Shown: positions 35,601-44,130, counted from the first letter of the stretch. The stretch: DNA of 64,000 nucleotides from Vombatus ursinus (GCF_900497805.2 NW_020953955.1:186001-250000), one strand, 5' to 3'. Notes: generated by a model from the sequence alone, not told the origin. Numbers and translations: made by a program.

Positions 35601-38600
35601 TGGGTGGGTTGAACTGGATAAGCTCAGATGTTGTTTGTTCTGAAGTCCTTTCTGGCCCTGATACTCTATATACCTTAAGGTCTGACATTGTCTCTGCTAG
35701 GATCCCTTGCAGGGCTGATGTTCTATGATTTTATTCTAGGACAAGGGACAACTTACTTCATGGGGTATCACTAAGCTTGCCAGGTCTCCACTGGATGCCA
35801 GATCTCCATCGGACGTCAGGTCAGGGGAGACAAGCCTGTGAGGGGGTAGGGAGAGAACAAGGAGAGACACGAACTGTTGGAGGTCATGGAGCAGGGGAAA
35901 ACAAAAACTTCCCTAAGCGAGTCCACAAGGGGCTCGCCACCCATAGTGTCATCTGGTACAATTCTGCCCATGCGCCCATGAAGCAAGCCTCTCTCTGGTA
36001 CTGGTTCCCATTTTCTAGCCCCAACATTCAAGGTGAAATCCTCTGAGGACAGACACTGGGGTTCCTCTCCCTTGCCCCCCCCCCCACCACACACACACTT
36101 CTTGCCTTCTAAGCCACATGGAGTTAAACTTTTCCACCCTGATGGGGAAGAAGCTAATTCCTGATCTATTTTTGTTTGTTTGTTTGGAGTGAGGCAACTG
36201 GGGTTAAATGATTTGCCCGGAGTCACACAGCTAGGAAGTATTATGTGTCTGAGGTCGGATTTGAACTCGGGTCCTCCTGACTCCAGGACTGGTGCTCTGT
36301 CCGCTGTGCTACCTAGCTGCCCCCCGATCTATCTTAATGCTTTTGTTTTTAAGTACTACAGACTGACAGGAAGACAAGCCTGATTCTCGAATCTGTTCAG
36401 TCATTTCAGTAGCATCCAACTCTCCATGACCCCATTTGGGGTTCTCTTGGCCATTTCCTTCTCTAGCACATCTGACAGATGAGGAAACTCAGGCAAACAG
36501 GGTGAAGCGACTTGCCTGGGGTCACACAGCTTTGTAAATGTCTGAGGCAACATTTGAACTCAGGTCATCCTGACTCCAGGCCTGGTGCTCTGTGCATTAT
36601 GGTGCCACCTAGCTGCGTGCTCACCTTCTAATACTGGGCAAGCTCTCTGGGCCTCAATTCCTTCCCTCTTCTATAAAATGGGAATTAATACTCAAACATA
36701 TCACCTCACAGAGTGGTTGAGAGAAAGGTGCTTTGTGACTTTCGAGTGCTATGTAAATATGTTATTAAGACAGAAATTTCCAGGGATATAACCTTACGGG
36801 GCCCTCTACCCAGAAAGAAAGGATGACTGTCCAAATTTCTTAGAAGTCTTTGGTAGCAGAGTGGGAAGGGTTAACCTTTCTGCCATCATCCCCCCCCCCC
36901 CCCCATTCCTTTCCCCCAGCCAGGTGAGAGAAATGCCAGGCTGGCTGAGCAGGTGTCTCCACCTTCCGGGTCTGGCTCAGCCCCACCCTGCCACGCTCCT
37001 TGCTTCTCAGGGGCAGGGCCTGGACTAGGCCCCAAAAGGGCAGTTTTGCCACAGGCTGGCTCCCTGGGGGAGGGGCCTGAGCCACAGCTAACATCTCTTC
37101 GCAGCTCAGCTATGCTCCCCGAGGGCTCCGTGTCCATCCCTCCCATGGAGAGGGCCCGCCCACAATGCACTGCAAATTCCCATCCCAACAGGCAGGCAGG
37201 GCTGGGAGGTTCCAGGTCTGCGGCACTGCACACAACTGCTGCATTCCTAAAAAGAAGTGAGCAAGTCCATTTTCTGTAAACAGAATCATGAGCTGGTGTG
37301 GGACTGCGGGGGACGGGGAACAGGAATCTGCTATTTAAAGAAACCATCAGGTGAAACCATCAGTAAAATAAGTCACCAATCACTTGATTTTGTTATGTAA
37401 ATGTGGGTTCTTCTATATATCATTCTTGCAACTCGTGACACATCTAACTTATGTACCTCTTACACCTGTGCATGTCCCTGGCTTATGTCTCCTAAAGGCC
37501 TGAAACCTGCTGGAGGACAAACAGCCTCCTCATCACAGGATTACAGATTAAAAGCTGCAAGGGACTTTAAAGGTCTCTAATCCAAGCCCTTCATTTGGCA
37601 GATGACACTGGAGCCCAGAGAGGGAAAATCCTTTGGCCCAGGCTGCACAGCCTAAGGGAGCTAGGATTCAAACCCAGGTGCTCAGATTCCAAATCTCTCT
37701 CCTCGGCTCAGAGGAGACCCTGACTGGTAAGGGACAGGGGCTTAACACTGATTGGCCCACAGATACCAGAAGCCTGCAAAGGAAGGACCCAGGCATAGTG
37801 ACATTAGAGACTGGCCCCACCCCACCCAGGGAAATTGACATAACAGAAAATACCAGGTGCTGCTTGTCTCTGCTGGAAAACGCAGGGCGGGGCCTAGACA
37901 ACTCCGAGGATCCCCCCCCCCAGCTCTGATCTGGTCTTCAGCGGGGACATGACCTGGCCTCGCACCTCACCCCTCTTACTTCCCACCTGGGTGACCAGAG
38001 TTGGTCATTTCACTTCTCTGGCTTTGTCTCCTCATCCCTAAAATGCGGGGCTGGGCCTAGACGCCCCTTCAGTTCCTTTAAGCTCTAGATCTCATACCAG
38101 GAAGGGCAGCAGAAAGAGGAGCCATGGTGTCCTGCAAAGCTACCATGGAAGACGTCCAAGGCTGGAGAGCTTTTCCCCTAGCCCATCTCCTTCTATCCCT
38201 TCTCACCTCTCCTCAAGCATCCTGCCAGATACTTCAGGCTGGGCCTCTTGGGGTTCTGCAGGGCACTGCCCAGCTGAACTCTGGCCTCCTTCTTCCTGCC
38301 CCTCCTCAGGCTTTGCCTGTTCTTCCTGCGACAGATCCCTGGAGATGCTCTGGGTCAATGTCTCCTCATCCCTGGGGCTCTGCACTGGCCCATAGGCCCT
38401 TGGGCCATAGTGGGAACTGCCATCATGGCTAAAGGTGAGGCGGGAGCCCCAAAGGCGGTCAGGGCTAGAGGGGCCCTCTTTTCGGGGCTGCTCCATTTTG
38501 GCCAAGATCTCTTCCACAGTGCTGGTAGAGAATCGATCAGACAACGGGCGGAAAGGAGCGGGAGCCTTCCGAACCCCAGCTGGGACCGAGCATCGTGATG

Positions 38601-40408
38601 GAGGGGTAGCCAAGGACCCCTCATCCTTGCTAGTCTCCCGAGGGCTAGCTCCGGCAGATGGTGCATCAGGGGCTGGCCGAGGAGAGAAGGCCAAGGGGCG
38701 CTTGCTGCCACCATAGGGCTGTGGTCCTGCCAGCATGTTCATTTTCCTGGCAGAAGGGAGCTCAGCCAAGGGACCTCGTGGGGGTCTTGGCCCCAGTGGC
38801 ACTAGCAGGCTGGGTTTGGCTGGCAGAGCTGGCTTGGCAGGCAGCGTCCGAGACTCAGGCTTGGGCTTGACTGGGGGTTTGGCCTTTGAGTCCCCTAGAA
38901 AAACAGGAGGCAGAGAGGGAAAGACATGAGAGATGTTGCAAAGCACATCACTGATTCCCAAATCAATGAAAATAATACAAATGCGGTGACATAGTAACAC
39001 TGGCACATTCATAGAACCCCAGGGTCCCAGCTCCAGAGCTGAAAGGGAACTTTCTCACAGGCTATCTCATCAAATCCCCTCATCTGCAAAGGACGGCACT
39101 GAGGCCAGAGTCGCTCGGTTTGCTCTACAGACGTGCTAAGCAGATCCTCAGCTCCCCTCTTGGCTTCCTCTGACTTTCTTCAAGACTCTGTTCCAACCCT
39201 ACCTTGTGCACGAGGGCTCTCCCAGGCCCTCCACTGCTGCCACCTTTCCCTACCTCTGCTATAGAATCTTGTTACACCTAGTTGTTTTGTAAGACTCTAC
39301 CATTCAAATGTAAGGTTCTTGAGGGCAGGGGACAGTTTTTGCCTTGCTTCATTAGTGCCAGCGGGCCTGCCATCTACAAAACGCTTGGTGACCGTCACTT
39401 GAGCCTCAAGACATTCTGTCAAATATACACTAAAGCATATTGTATATATTAGCTAGGTGGCACAGTGGATAAAGTGCTGGGCCCGGAGTCAGGCAGGCCT
39501 AAGCTCAAATTTGGCCTCAGACACTTACTAGCAATGTGATCTTGGGCAAGGCACATAACCTCTGCCTCAGTTTCTTCATCTGTAAAGTGGGGATAATAGC
39601 ACTTACCTCATAGGTTGTTATAAGGACCAAATAAGATAATAATTGTAAAATGCTTAGCAAAGTAGCACATAGTAGGCACTGTTAGCTATTAATCTATTTT
39701 TATAGATGAGGAAATGAGCTTAGAGAGTCTGAGTAAATTGCCAGTGGCCACACAGCCATTCAGCACCAGCAACAGGACCCCAAGAGGGCTTCTGAATGCC
39801 AAGGCTGGTGTTCTTTCTGCTCTAACATTGCCTCTTTTATCCCATGTGCCCCAAATTCTCTTGGGGCTTCCAGTACCCTGAGGAAGGGGGACACTTGACC
39901 CTCATTTATCCCCATAGGGTTCATTCTTCATTCTAGCCTGGCTCACCCTCCATATCTCGGGCAAGCCAGTAGAGCAGGGGACTTCTAAGTCGAGGGAGCG
40001 AAGCCAGGCAGGTCAGCCCACCGAAAGTCATCCACAGAGCCCCAGGCACGTTTCTCTACCCCTGCTTTCCAATGATATGATTCACCCTGAGTCGCCTGTA
40101 CAGTCCTAAGGCAGTGGCCTCTCTGATAACAAGCAGAAAACTCCAGAGGCTTCTCCATGACTAGATGCACTCAAAATCCTTCCAGCTCCAAAATTCTACC
40201 ACATTTCCGGTGTCACTCCCCTCCCCACTTCCCTCTGGCCCCCAGCCTTCCCATCCGGGGAGAACAGTGTCTCCCCCCACAAGGCACCCAGCTCCACCCT
40301 GCTCCCATCTGTACCTGGCTCCGGGCCAGCTGGCAGCAGTTCCTCCTCCATCTCTTGGGGGGGCCGGGAAGCCATGGGGGAGCTTTCCCTGAGATTGGAT
40401 AAATTCAT
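18406..40408 (-). CDS. TNKS1BP1: TNKS1BP1 (tankyrase 1-binding protein, TAB182), whole coding span
   Basis: Large, mostly disordered scaffold known in mammals to bind the ankyrin repeats of tankyrase and linked to the CCR4-NOT complex, actin and DNA-break repair. Ten coding exons join in frame to about 1,669 residues; the human protein has 1,729. Diagnostic stretches recalled from the human protein include LPAKPALPAKPSLLVP and MNMLAGPQPYGGSKRP near the N-terminus, NWSLSQSFEWTFPTRPSG in the middle, several GVGQxDW repeats, the tankyrase-binding motif RPQPDGEAS (about residue 1,456), NLFPGLSPSALK, and the C-terminus WLQALKLKKKRV. The sequence is rich in Pro, Ser, Glu and Gly and shows no membrane segment. 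An assembly gap of 10 N (31,074-31,083) lies in the largest exon; the frame closes only if the missing piece is 8 modulo 3 bases. The gene is transcribed toward low coordinates, in tandem behind SSRP1. Confidence 0.96.
19019..19176 (-). CDS. TNKS1BP1: TNKS1BP1 coding exon 9
   Basis: Encodes AKLRPRNRSAEEGEQVESKS, AQKESAVQRSKSCKVPG and LGKPLTLPPKPEKSSG, close to human. Acceptor aaacacag, donor GTAGGT. Confidence 0.96.
19262..19437 (+). repeat. MIR-like SINE in TNKS1BP1 intron
   Basis: Contains tatagcagggccttggactt, gctcagacactagctgtgtg and cagtttcctaatctgtaaac. Confidence 0.75.
19626..19762 (-). CDS. TNKS1BP1: TNKS1BP1 coding exon 8
   Basis: Encodes EPRASRAPSSDDEVVEEP, QSRRTRMSLGTKGLKVN and LFPGLSPSALK, matching the human C-terminal region. 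Acceptor ttctcctccag, donor GTACCA. Confidence 0.96.
20295..20442 (-). CDS. TNKS1BP1: TNKS1BP1 coding exon 7
   Basis: Encodes DTEVLDSAMYRSRANLGRKR, GHRAPAIRPGGTLGLSEAD and SDAWIFQDST, nearly identical to human. Acceptor ttggttctag, donor GTAGGA. Basic, strongly conserved C-terminal region. Confidence 0.96.
20645..20721. repeat. long C/G homopolymer cluster
   Basis: 33 C in a row, then a short GC spacer, 11 G and 19 C, in the intron between TNKS1BP1 coding exons 6 and 7. It may be real, or an unreliable consensus. Confidence 0.9.
21164..21518 (-). CDS. TNKS1BP1: TNKS1BP1 coding exon 6 with tankyrase-binding motif
   Basis: 355-base exon beginning SPSGCLARSPPSGSQG and LLQDMLATS, then an acidic run (QLEEEEEEETVTDDDDEEE), then CRPQPDGEASRTEEMDGSW, ending QDFSFIE at donor GTCAGT. 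RPQPDG matches the tankyrase consensus RxxxDG and the known motif of human TAB182; it lies at 21,278-21,304. A strong acceptor-like site (cttcttgcag, just before 21,304) falls inside the exon, but the human protein is colinear across it. Confidence 0.93.
21690..22090 (+). repeat. MIR-like SINE fragments
   Basis: Two forward pieces (about 21,700-21,860 and 21,930-22,085) with ggattcaaatcctggctcta and tgttgggcaagtcactcagc. A CA-rich stretch follows at 22,175-22,225. Confidence 0.65.
22975..23235 (-). repeat. MIR or (b)-form SINE, reverse
   Basis: Reverse copy with gatttgcaaagcacttcaca, ctcatttgatcctcacagca and cagatgaggaaacagaggct. Confidence 0.7.
23680..24660 (+). repeat. L1 3' end
   Basis: Forward marsupial L1 3' portion: gcaataccactactaggtct, tggaatattattgtgctata, gagcagaaccaggagaacac, ending in an A run. 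Split by a SINE with a 17-bp target-site duplication. Confidence 0.8.
24029..24199 (+). repeat. short tRNA-SINE nested in L1
   Basis: Forward, A-tailed SINE flanked by aagaaatgacaagcagg at 24,012-24,028 and 24,200-24,216, a perfect 17-bp target-site duplication. Confidence 0.93.
24835..25240 (-). repeat. L2 3' end
   Basis: Reverse: aataaatgtttcctatgtgc ... gaatgggaaaggcctcctga. Confidence 0.6.
26285..26750 (-). repeat. L2 tail, then a SINE nested in a SINE
   Basis: Forward L2 tail (26,285-26,370). Then a reverse (a)-form SINE (26,371-26,397 and 26,556-26,750) split by a reverse short SINE (26,398-26,555) with its T-run tail at 26,396-26,413. Confidence 0.75.
26880..27062 (-). repeat. MIR, includes source of a 141-bp inverted copy
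   Basis: Reverse MIR with cacagatgagaagactgagg and cctggattcaaatttggacc. Bases 26,962-27,102 recur in inverted form at 29,043-29,183. Confidence 0.7.
27480..28815. other. intronic spacer
   Basis: A reverse MIR (27,490-27,600), a pyrimidine-rich block (27,600-27,850) and unique sequence. No exon recognised. Confidence 0.5.
29016..29045 (+). repeat. interstitial telomeric tract (AACCCT)5
   Basis: Five perfect vertebrate telomere units, read in the CCCTAA sense on the plus strand, directly joined to the 141-bp inverted copy. Confidence 0.97.
29043..29183 (-). repeat. 141-bp inverted duplicate of 26,962-27,102
   Basis: The reverse complement matches at 139 of 141 positions with no indel; the only changes are two adjacent bases (gaagcgaatg against gaagcagatg). 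The first three bases overlap the last telomeric unit, a short shared junction. Confidence 0.97.
29447..31457 (-). CDS. TNKS1BP1: TNKS1BP1 coding exon 5, repeat-rich large exon with assembly gap
   Basis: About 2 kb, starting GLLGWAQKDLKSEFGIG after a pyrimidine-rich acceptor and ending TTNSGT at a GTAAGG donor. The first half carries 21-residue repeats of the type RDSLGTYSSQAAELQDWEF. The second half has eight or more units of about 35 residues built on GVGQxDWxxDLGLRN. Ten N at 31,074-31,083 sit between two near-identical 63-bp units. Comparing units shows that 8 bases would fill the gap and keep frame; a whole missing number of 63-bp units is also possible. The antisense strand is open over long stretches because of the repeats; those are shadows. 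Confidence 0.95.
30943..31150 (-). repeat. TNKS1BP1: 63-bp (21-residue) coding tandem repeat of TNKS1BP1
   Basis: Three or more units of 63 bp, with the unit gctactgtaagtcccaag readable on the plus strand three times. Two neighbouring units are almost identical, which may explain why the assembly stopped here. The human protein has an equivalent but diverged array (RDSLGTYSSRDAELQDQEFG type). Confidence 0.9.
31074..31083. other. assembly gap (10 N)
   Basis: Ten unknown bases inside TNKS1BP1 coding exon 5, in the 63-bp repeat array. Ten is probably a placeholder, because as written it breaks the frame that is open on both sides. Confidence 0.99.
31933..32067 (-). CDS. TNKS1BP1: candidate alternative first coding exon of TNKS1BP1
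   Basis: 45 codons, starting MAQSGEESSMSILERLLANA and ending SRASKPGG at a strong donor (GTAAGT). It lies in the intron between coding exons 4 and 5. It ends in phase 0, exactly what exon 5 (starting GLLGWAQ) needs, so a spliced product would join GG to GLLGWAQ and give an N-terminally shortened protein of about 1,000 residues lacking exons 1-4. The peptide looks like real coding sequence, with a plausible amphipathic helix (ILERLLANAALWEEAGR). Upstream is a fairly GC-rich stretch with an AP-1-type TGAGTCA at 32,241-32,247. I do not recognise the peptide from the human reference protein. It could instead be a chance open stretch. Confidence 0.45.
32068..32350 (-). promoter_or_regulatory. TNKS1BP1: possible internal promoter of TNKS1BP1
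   Basis: Moderately GC-rich, repeat-free stretch just upstream (in gene sense) of the candidate alternative first exon, with TGAGTCA at 32,241-32,247 and a purine/pyrimidine-biased block near 32,290-32,325. Function is inferred only from position. Confidence 0.3.
32500..32957 (+). repeat. MIR with a 10-unit, 33-bp tail minisatellite
   Basis: A forward MIR (32,500-32,628) runs straight into about ten units of 32-34 bp (32,629-32,957), each like ctaaaggccctcctggctct plus acttcctatgtt. It lies in the TNKS1BP1 intron between coding exons 4 and 5. Confidence 0.88.
33082..34362 (-). CDS. TNKS1BP1: TNKS1BP1 coding exon 4 (residues 288-714)
   Basis: 1,281-base exon, phase 0 at both ends. It encodes a Pro/Ser/Glu-rich segment with RRFSEGVL, KLGGSLAALPQGQG, NWSLSQSFEWTFPTRPSG, LGVWRLESPPPSPITEA, ALPILEPV, QPCVLFADAP and LLASPPPS, all recognisable in the human protein. 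A diverged duplicate of the NWSLSQSFEWTFP-coding piece lies in the intron upstream at 34,626-34,692. Confidence 0.96.
34626..34692 (-). pseudogene. TNKS1BP1: intronic relic duplicate of part of TNKS1BP1 exon 4
   Basis: Reads PFGKGIKSSWSLSQASEWTF, clearly related to PFGSGTESNWSLSQSFEWTF of exon 4 (33,762-33,827). The bases match at about three quarters of positions over some 65 bp. A donor-like GTGAGG lies further on at 34,581, but with the nearest acceptor-like site (34,695) the segment is 113 bases. That would break the frame between two phase-0 exons. Most likely a local partial duplication, not a used exon. Confidence 0.75.
34750..34900 (+). repeat. MIR-like SINE
   Basis: Forward: gattcaaattctggctttgc ... 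ccttttcctcatctgtaaaa. Another lies at about 35,510-35,700. Confidence 0.7.
35757..35835 (-). CDS. TNKS1BP1: TNKS1BP1 coding exon 3 (about residues 261-287)
   Basis: Small 79-base exon encoding LVSPDLTSDGDLASSGDLAS then LVIPHE, aligning to human residues around SLPSDLAFNGDLAK. Acceptor cctcacag, donor GTAAGT. It restores phase 0. Its DGDLASSGDLA stretch is a short internal repeat. The intron between this exon and exon 2 carries an inserted SINE. Confidence 0.88.
36168..36618 (-). repeat. two adjacent reverse tRNA-SINEs
   Basis: Short form at 36,168-36,325 (tail of TTTG repeats) and (a) form at 36,385-36,618, both reverse, in the intron between TNKS1BP1 coding exons 2 and 3. Confidence 0.85.
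38207..38894 (-). CDS. TNKS1BP1: TNKS1BP1 coding exon 2 (about residues 32-261)
   Basis: Proline- and lysine-rich N-terminal part with KPPVKPKP, LPAKPALPAKPSLLVP and PPRGPLAELPSARKMNMLAG, then GVRKAPAPFRP, TVEEILAKMEQPRKE and SSPDRLWGSRLTF. All have close human counterparts. Acceptor is tttttctag and donor GTGAGA; phases match both neighbours. Confidence 0.95.
39180..39830 (+). repeat. L2 tail, (b)-form SINE and MIR
   Basis: Forward L2 end (39,180-39,400), forward (b)-form SINE (39,445-39,700), reverse MIR (39,700-39,830), in the intron between TNKS1BP1 coding exons 1 and 2. Confidence 0.75.
40315..40408 (-). CDS. TNKS1BP1: TNKS1BP1 coding exon 1 (residues 1-31)
   Basis: Encodes MNLSNLRESSPMASRPPQEM and the acidic stretch up to PAGPEP; the human protein begins MKVSTLRESSAMASP. 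The exon itself starts at 40,423 after a ttctttag acceptor, and the donor GTACAG follows. The chosen ATG has G at -3. Another ATG lies 5 bases upstream and reads ATG AGA TGA, overlapping the true start (see findings). Confidence 0.93.
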
Positions 40409-40423
40409 CTCATGCAGCAGACC

Positions 40424-42900
40424 CTAAAGAAGAAGAAGCAGAAGAGGACAGAGCAGGGGAGAAAGGGGGAGAGGAGGAGACAGCCAGGATTAGGGGCCAA
40501 GAGAAGCTGAAACTTGGGCAGGGAGGAACGGAACAGGGAAGAGGGTGGAGGGCTACGCAAGGAGAACTCCGGAAAAGGGAAAAAACTTGAAGGGAAAAGA
40601 GTGGGGCACACAGCAGCAAGCCCGGCTCCTGGAACAACTCCCTAGCCCTCTTGTACCCCAAAGTTCGGAGGAACAGCCCAGCCTCCTAAACCAGGACCCC
40701 AGCTTTACCTTTCCCACGGTCACAGCGGCCCCACATCCACCCCCCTGTGGTTACCCACTTCCCAGCAGAGGGTACCAGGCTGGGCAGGGCACTTGGGCCT
40801 CAGGGGCTGGGCTCTTCCGTGAATCACTTCACCTCGTGGGGGACGGGAAAAACCCGCTCCACGCCAACCTGCAGCTGCTCCACCCCAGTGCCCCAGCCCC
40901 TTCCTTGTCTCCCTCCCTCAGCAGGGAGTGGTTCCTACCCCCTGACTCCCCCCTCTTTTGCCTCCCCAGCCCTCCCTCAAGAGCCTGTCAGAGCTGCCTC
41001 CATCCAAACACGGAAAAACAGGGAATAAAAAGTAAACATCTGGAATACATTTTTTCCTTTTTTTTTTTTTTTTTAAATTTCTCAATCGTTTTGGCGTCGG
41101 GCTGGAATTTGATGAGGTAAAGCCAGGGCCTGTGCCTGTTGCTATAGCGATGGCCTCCCACTGGATTTCCAGCTCTTCGCCAAGAGAAGGAAGAAGAAGG
41201 CCCAGCACCCATAGAGAATAGGGTAAGGGCTTTAGAAGCCCTGACTCCTGGCCACCAAGACCCGAAGGTTGCTCAGCATCCTTCGAAGAAGTGACAGGTC
41301 TGCTGGGGCTGAATATGGGCCTTTAGGCTGATAGGAAGGGATTGGGGGAGAAGGAGAATTGAACCACAGGGGAAAAAAACATACATAGCCACATTGCTCC
41401 ACTGCAGAAGGAAGACAAGGTCTTGGGAGATCCTACCTGGAGAGTGGACAACCTTCCTTGCCTTCCCCCCTCCCCAAGCCCAAGTAGGACTGTTATCTGT
41501 TATTCACTCTTCTATTCTCAGCATTTAGTACTTAACTGTATTGGCCAGTAACTGTTTCCTATTCTCAGTCACCAGACAGACCTGCCTCTCGCCCTCCTAA
41601 GCTTTTCCCACCCCTCAGGTGCCTGCATTCCTAACCCTCTCCATTAACTCCCACACTTTCCCAGTTCTGGTATGTCACCTCCTGGATTTCTCCTAGCACT
41701 GACTTCACCTCTACTGTTCCCACTCCCCTATCCTCCCCTCTAACTTTCCCTAGCTCCAGCCCACAGAACCAGGACCCCACCTACCTGATTGGAAGGGGTG
41801 GGAGGGGGAGGGAATCTAACCTACTAGCATCTCTTCCTCTCTGGTCAGTGTCTCAGGTTCCTACCCATCTTCTAATGCACATACCCTGCACCTGATCTTC
41901 ATTGGGCAGGGTGACTGGGGCCTAACCATCCCTCCAAGGCACACACCCCAGCTGGCTCTGAAAAAAACAAAATCATGCTGAATTCTGAGGGCCCAGCTTT
42001 TGCAAATCTGACACCCTCCCCCCCCAACTTGCACATAGCAGGAGGGGAAGGAACTGAATGCATTCAGGCAGCTTACATGGAGAAAAAATACAACGGTGCC
42101 ATAGTGTTGGGGGTTGGGGGTGGGGAGAAGGCTGTTATGAGAGAAGGGGGAGAGGGTATTTCTTACAAAAAGGAAACCAACAGTAGGTCTTGTCACTGTC
42201 TTTGACCTTAACCCCAAAAGGAATAGGGGAAGCGGTTACCAGGATAAGTGGGAGTCACTAGGAATCTGTCTCACCTAGAAGGACAGAGCAACTAAGAGAA
42301 GCAGAAGGCAGCAGGAGAATTGAGAACAAGGTGGGAGGAGAAGGATCAGGGAGTTCTCCCGGAGAAGGGGCAGAGGCACATCCTGCTAGCTCAGGCCAAT
42401 GCTAGGACACTAAGGGTCTAGATGACCAAAGGTGGCCGGGCATCGAGTTTATGGTTAAAGCTAAGGAATGGCTAAGATAACAACCGCGAGAAGGAGAAAA
42501 AAGAAGGGGGGAGGGGGAACCCACCTGGAAGGGCTAGGCTATGAAGCCTGGGAGAGACTAAGAGGGGCCTGGCTCCTGCCTTCAGAGCCTGTCTGGAACA
42601 AGGCCACTGCCCCTGGGGGACAAGGACTTCCTTCCTGTGGGTCTTTTCCGGGAGGAGGAGGAGGGAGGAGGCGACGGGGTCGCCTTGGTCTTTGTATCCC
42701 AGGCGCCCATCACCCACCGCGCCGTACACCTAGTCAGTGCTCAGTAAATGCAGCTGAGTTGGACACAGCGCGGGGTTGGAGAGCTCCCGGACCGGACAGC
42801 CGGTGGGATGGGGGAGGCTCTTCTCCCGCGGGTGCAGGGAGAGCTGGACAAAAAGGCCTAGGAGCTCGGGCTAGGGGAGGTCCACCGAGGGGCCGGGGCT
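40424..42900. other. TNKS1BP1 intron 1, largely repeat-free
   Basis: Few recognisable repeats apart from a poly(T) run at 41,058-41,075. A GTTGCTATAGCGAT at 41,138-41,151 resembles an RFX X-box. Low repeat content may mark regulatory sequence; no exon is supported. Confidence 0.4.
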
Positions 42901-43546
42901 GCCAGCAAGAGGAAAGCAGACGTGTGCGTTGGAGGAGATGCAGCCGGTGCGGAGCTCGGAGAGCGGGCAGCGGGCTGGGGACGGCCGCCCGGGAGAGGAA
43001 GAAGACTGGCCGGACGGACTCACCCGGGCCGGGGTGGGGAGGCGGGTGGAGAGACGGAGAAGGGGTGCAGATTTACTAGGGGGGAGGACGCGGGAGCCGC
43101 TCAGCGCCCGGGGGGATGGCGACAGGGCGCAGCCAACGTCGTCCAGCAGGTCCCCCCGCCCCGTCTCCACCCACTGCTGCCACCGCCCCCGAGCACCCTC
43201 CCCCGCCTCCGCCCCGCCCCCGAGCCCCCTCCCCCAGCCCTCCCACTCTTTCTTCCCGGGTTTCTCAGGATATCGGAGGCGCCTCGGCCTGGGCGGCTTT
43301 TCGAGCGCGCGTCCTCCAGATTTGGGGGGGGGGGGGCTGAGTACACCCCCAGCTCCTGCCTCCACCCACCCACGCACGAGCTCCCGCAGCCCTCGAGGCT
43401 ACCCCGGCCACGCAGCCCCTCCTGCCCGTGGGAAACTTAGCACCCGCGCCAACTCCCCCCCACCCCCAGCCCCCTCCTCCCGCTCCCCTCCACGAGCGGG
43501 CCCCGCCCCCTCCTCCGCCGGGTCGCCCCCGCTCGCGCTCACTCAC

Positions 43547-43670
43547 ACGCTCCCTGGGGCTCCGGCGATCGTCAGCTGCGCTGCCCGCGTCCCCAGTCCT
43601 AGCCCCGGCTCGGCCCCAGGCTCAGCCACCGCCGCCGCCGCCGCCGCCGTCACCGCGGGACAGACCCAGT
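43547..43670 (-). other. TNKS1BP1: TNKS1BP1 non-coding exon 1 (5' UTR)
   Basis: GC-rich first exon inferred from a good donor (GTGAGT on the minus strand at 43,541-43,546) inside the CpG island. It contains a GGC/GCC trinucleotide run at about 43,628-43,650. The donor is seen; the transcription start is not, and it may lie further upstream, up to about 44,030. The next exon, with the start codon, begins at 40,423. Confidence 0.5.
43625..43651 (-). repeat. GGC trinucleotide run in TNKS1BP1 5' UTR
   Basis: About seven to eight CCG units on the plus strand within the inferred exon 1. Short, of normal length for such promoters. Confidence 0.8.
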
Positions 43671-43729
43671 GAGAGTCCGGGCGAGGCCCCGCCCCCGCAT
43701 CGCCCGGCCCCGCCCCCTGGCCGCCGCTC

Positions 43730-43741
43730 ATGCATATTCAT
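43730..43741. promoter_or_regulatory. POU MORE-like palindrome
   Basis: ATGCATATTCAT differs at one base from the POU-dimer MORE element ATGCATATGCAT. It lies about 60 bp upstream of the inferred TNKS1BP1 exon 1 in an otherwise GC-rich island. Confidence 0.4.
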
Positions 43742-43836
43742 GAGATGGCCAACCCCCGCCTGAAACGCCCCCGGGCGGAGCGCGGCCGCCCAACGTTGGC
43801 GGGAGGAGGGCGCGTGGGCTCCGCCTTCGCCGCCAT

Positions 43837-43848
43837 TATTCATGAATA
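43837..43848. promoter_or_regulatory. 12-bp palindrome TATTCATGAATA
   Basis: Perfect palindrome, again containing the ATTCAT octamer-like half, 107 bp from the element at 43,730. Binding by a POU factor is an inference. Confidence 0.35.
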
Positions 43849-44130
43849 TGTAAACGAGGGCCGCGCCCGGGCACGGGGCCTTCACCCCGCGACTGACGCA
43901 ACTGTGCCGCAGAAAAGGCTTAAGACGCGGCGGGGACCACCGAGGCGACAGGCTAGAGCGTCCCCGGCTGAGACAGAGAGCGGAGCCGAGGCTCCGAGGC
44001 TCCGTGGCCCCGAACTCGGAGCGGCACCATAGAGAGGAGCCTTCGGCCCCTTCAGAGCGGCTTCCTGCGGCGAGGCGGCCCCTCCGCGAGGCACCCTCGA
44101 GGCCGTCGCAGCCGCAACCTGCGCTTTACA

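Larger units (their letters stand above)
42900..44130. promoter_or_regulatory. TNKS1BP1: TNKS1BP1 CpG-island promoter
   Basis: Very GC-rich and CpG-dense block around exon 1 with many GGGCGG/CCGCCC boxes and no clear TATA box. Two AT-rich islets stand out within it, at 43,730-43,741 and 43,837-43,848, both with octamer-like ATTCAT cores. The intergenic distance to the SSRP1 poly(A) site is only about 2 kb. Confidence 0.8.

Noticed and set aside
42468-43763. Several open frames of 100-250 codons in the TNKS1BP1 CpG island
   Set aside because: Same GC effect; frames overlap one another on both strands with Pro/Gly/Arg-rich products.
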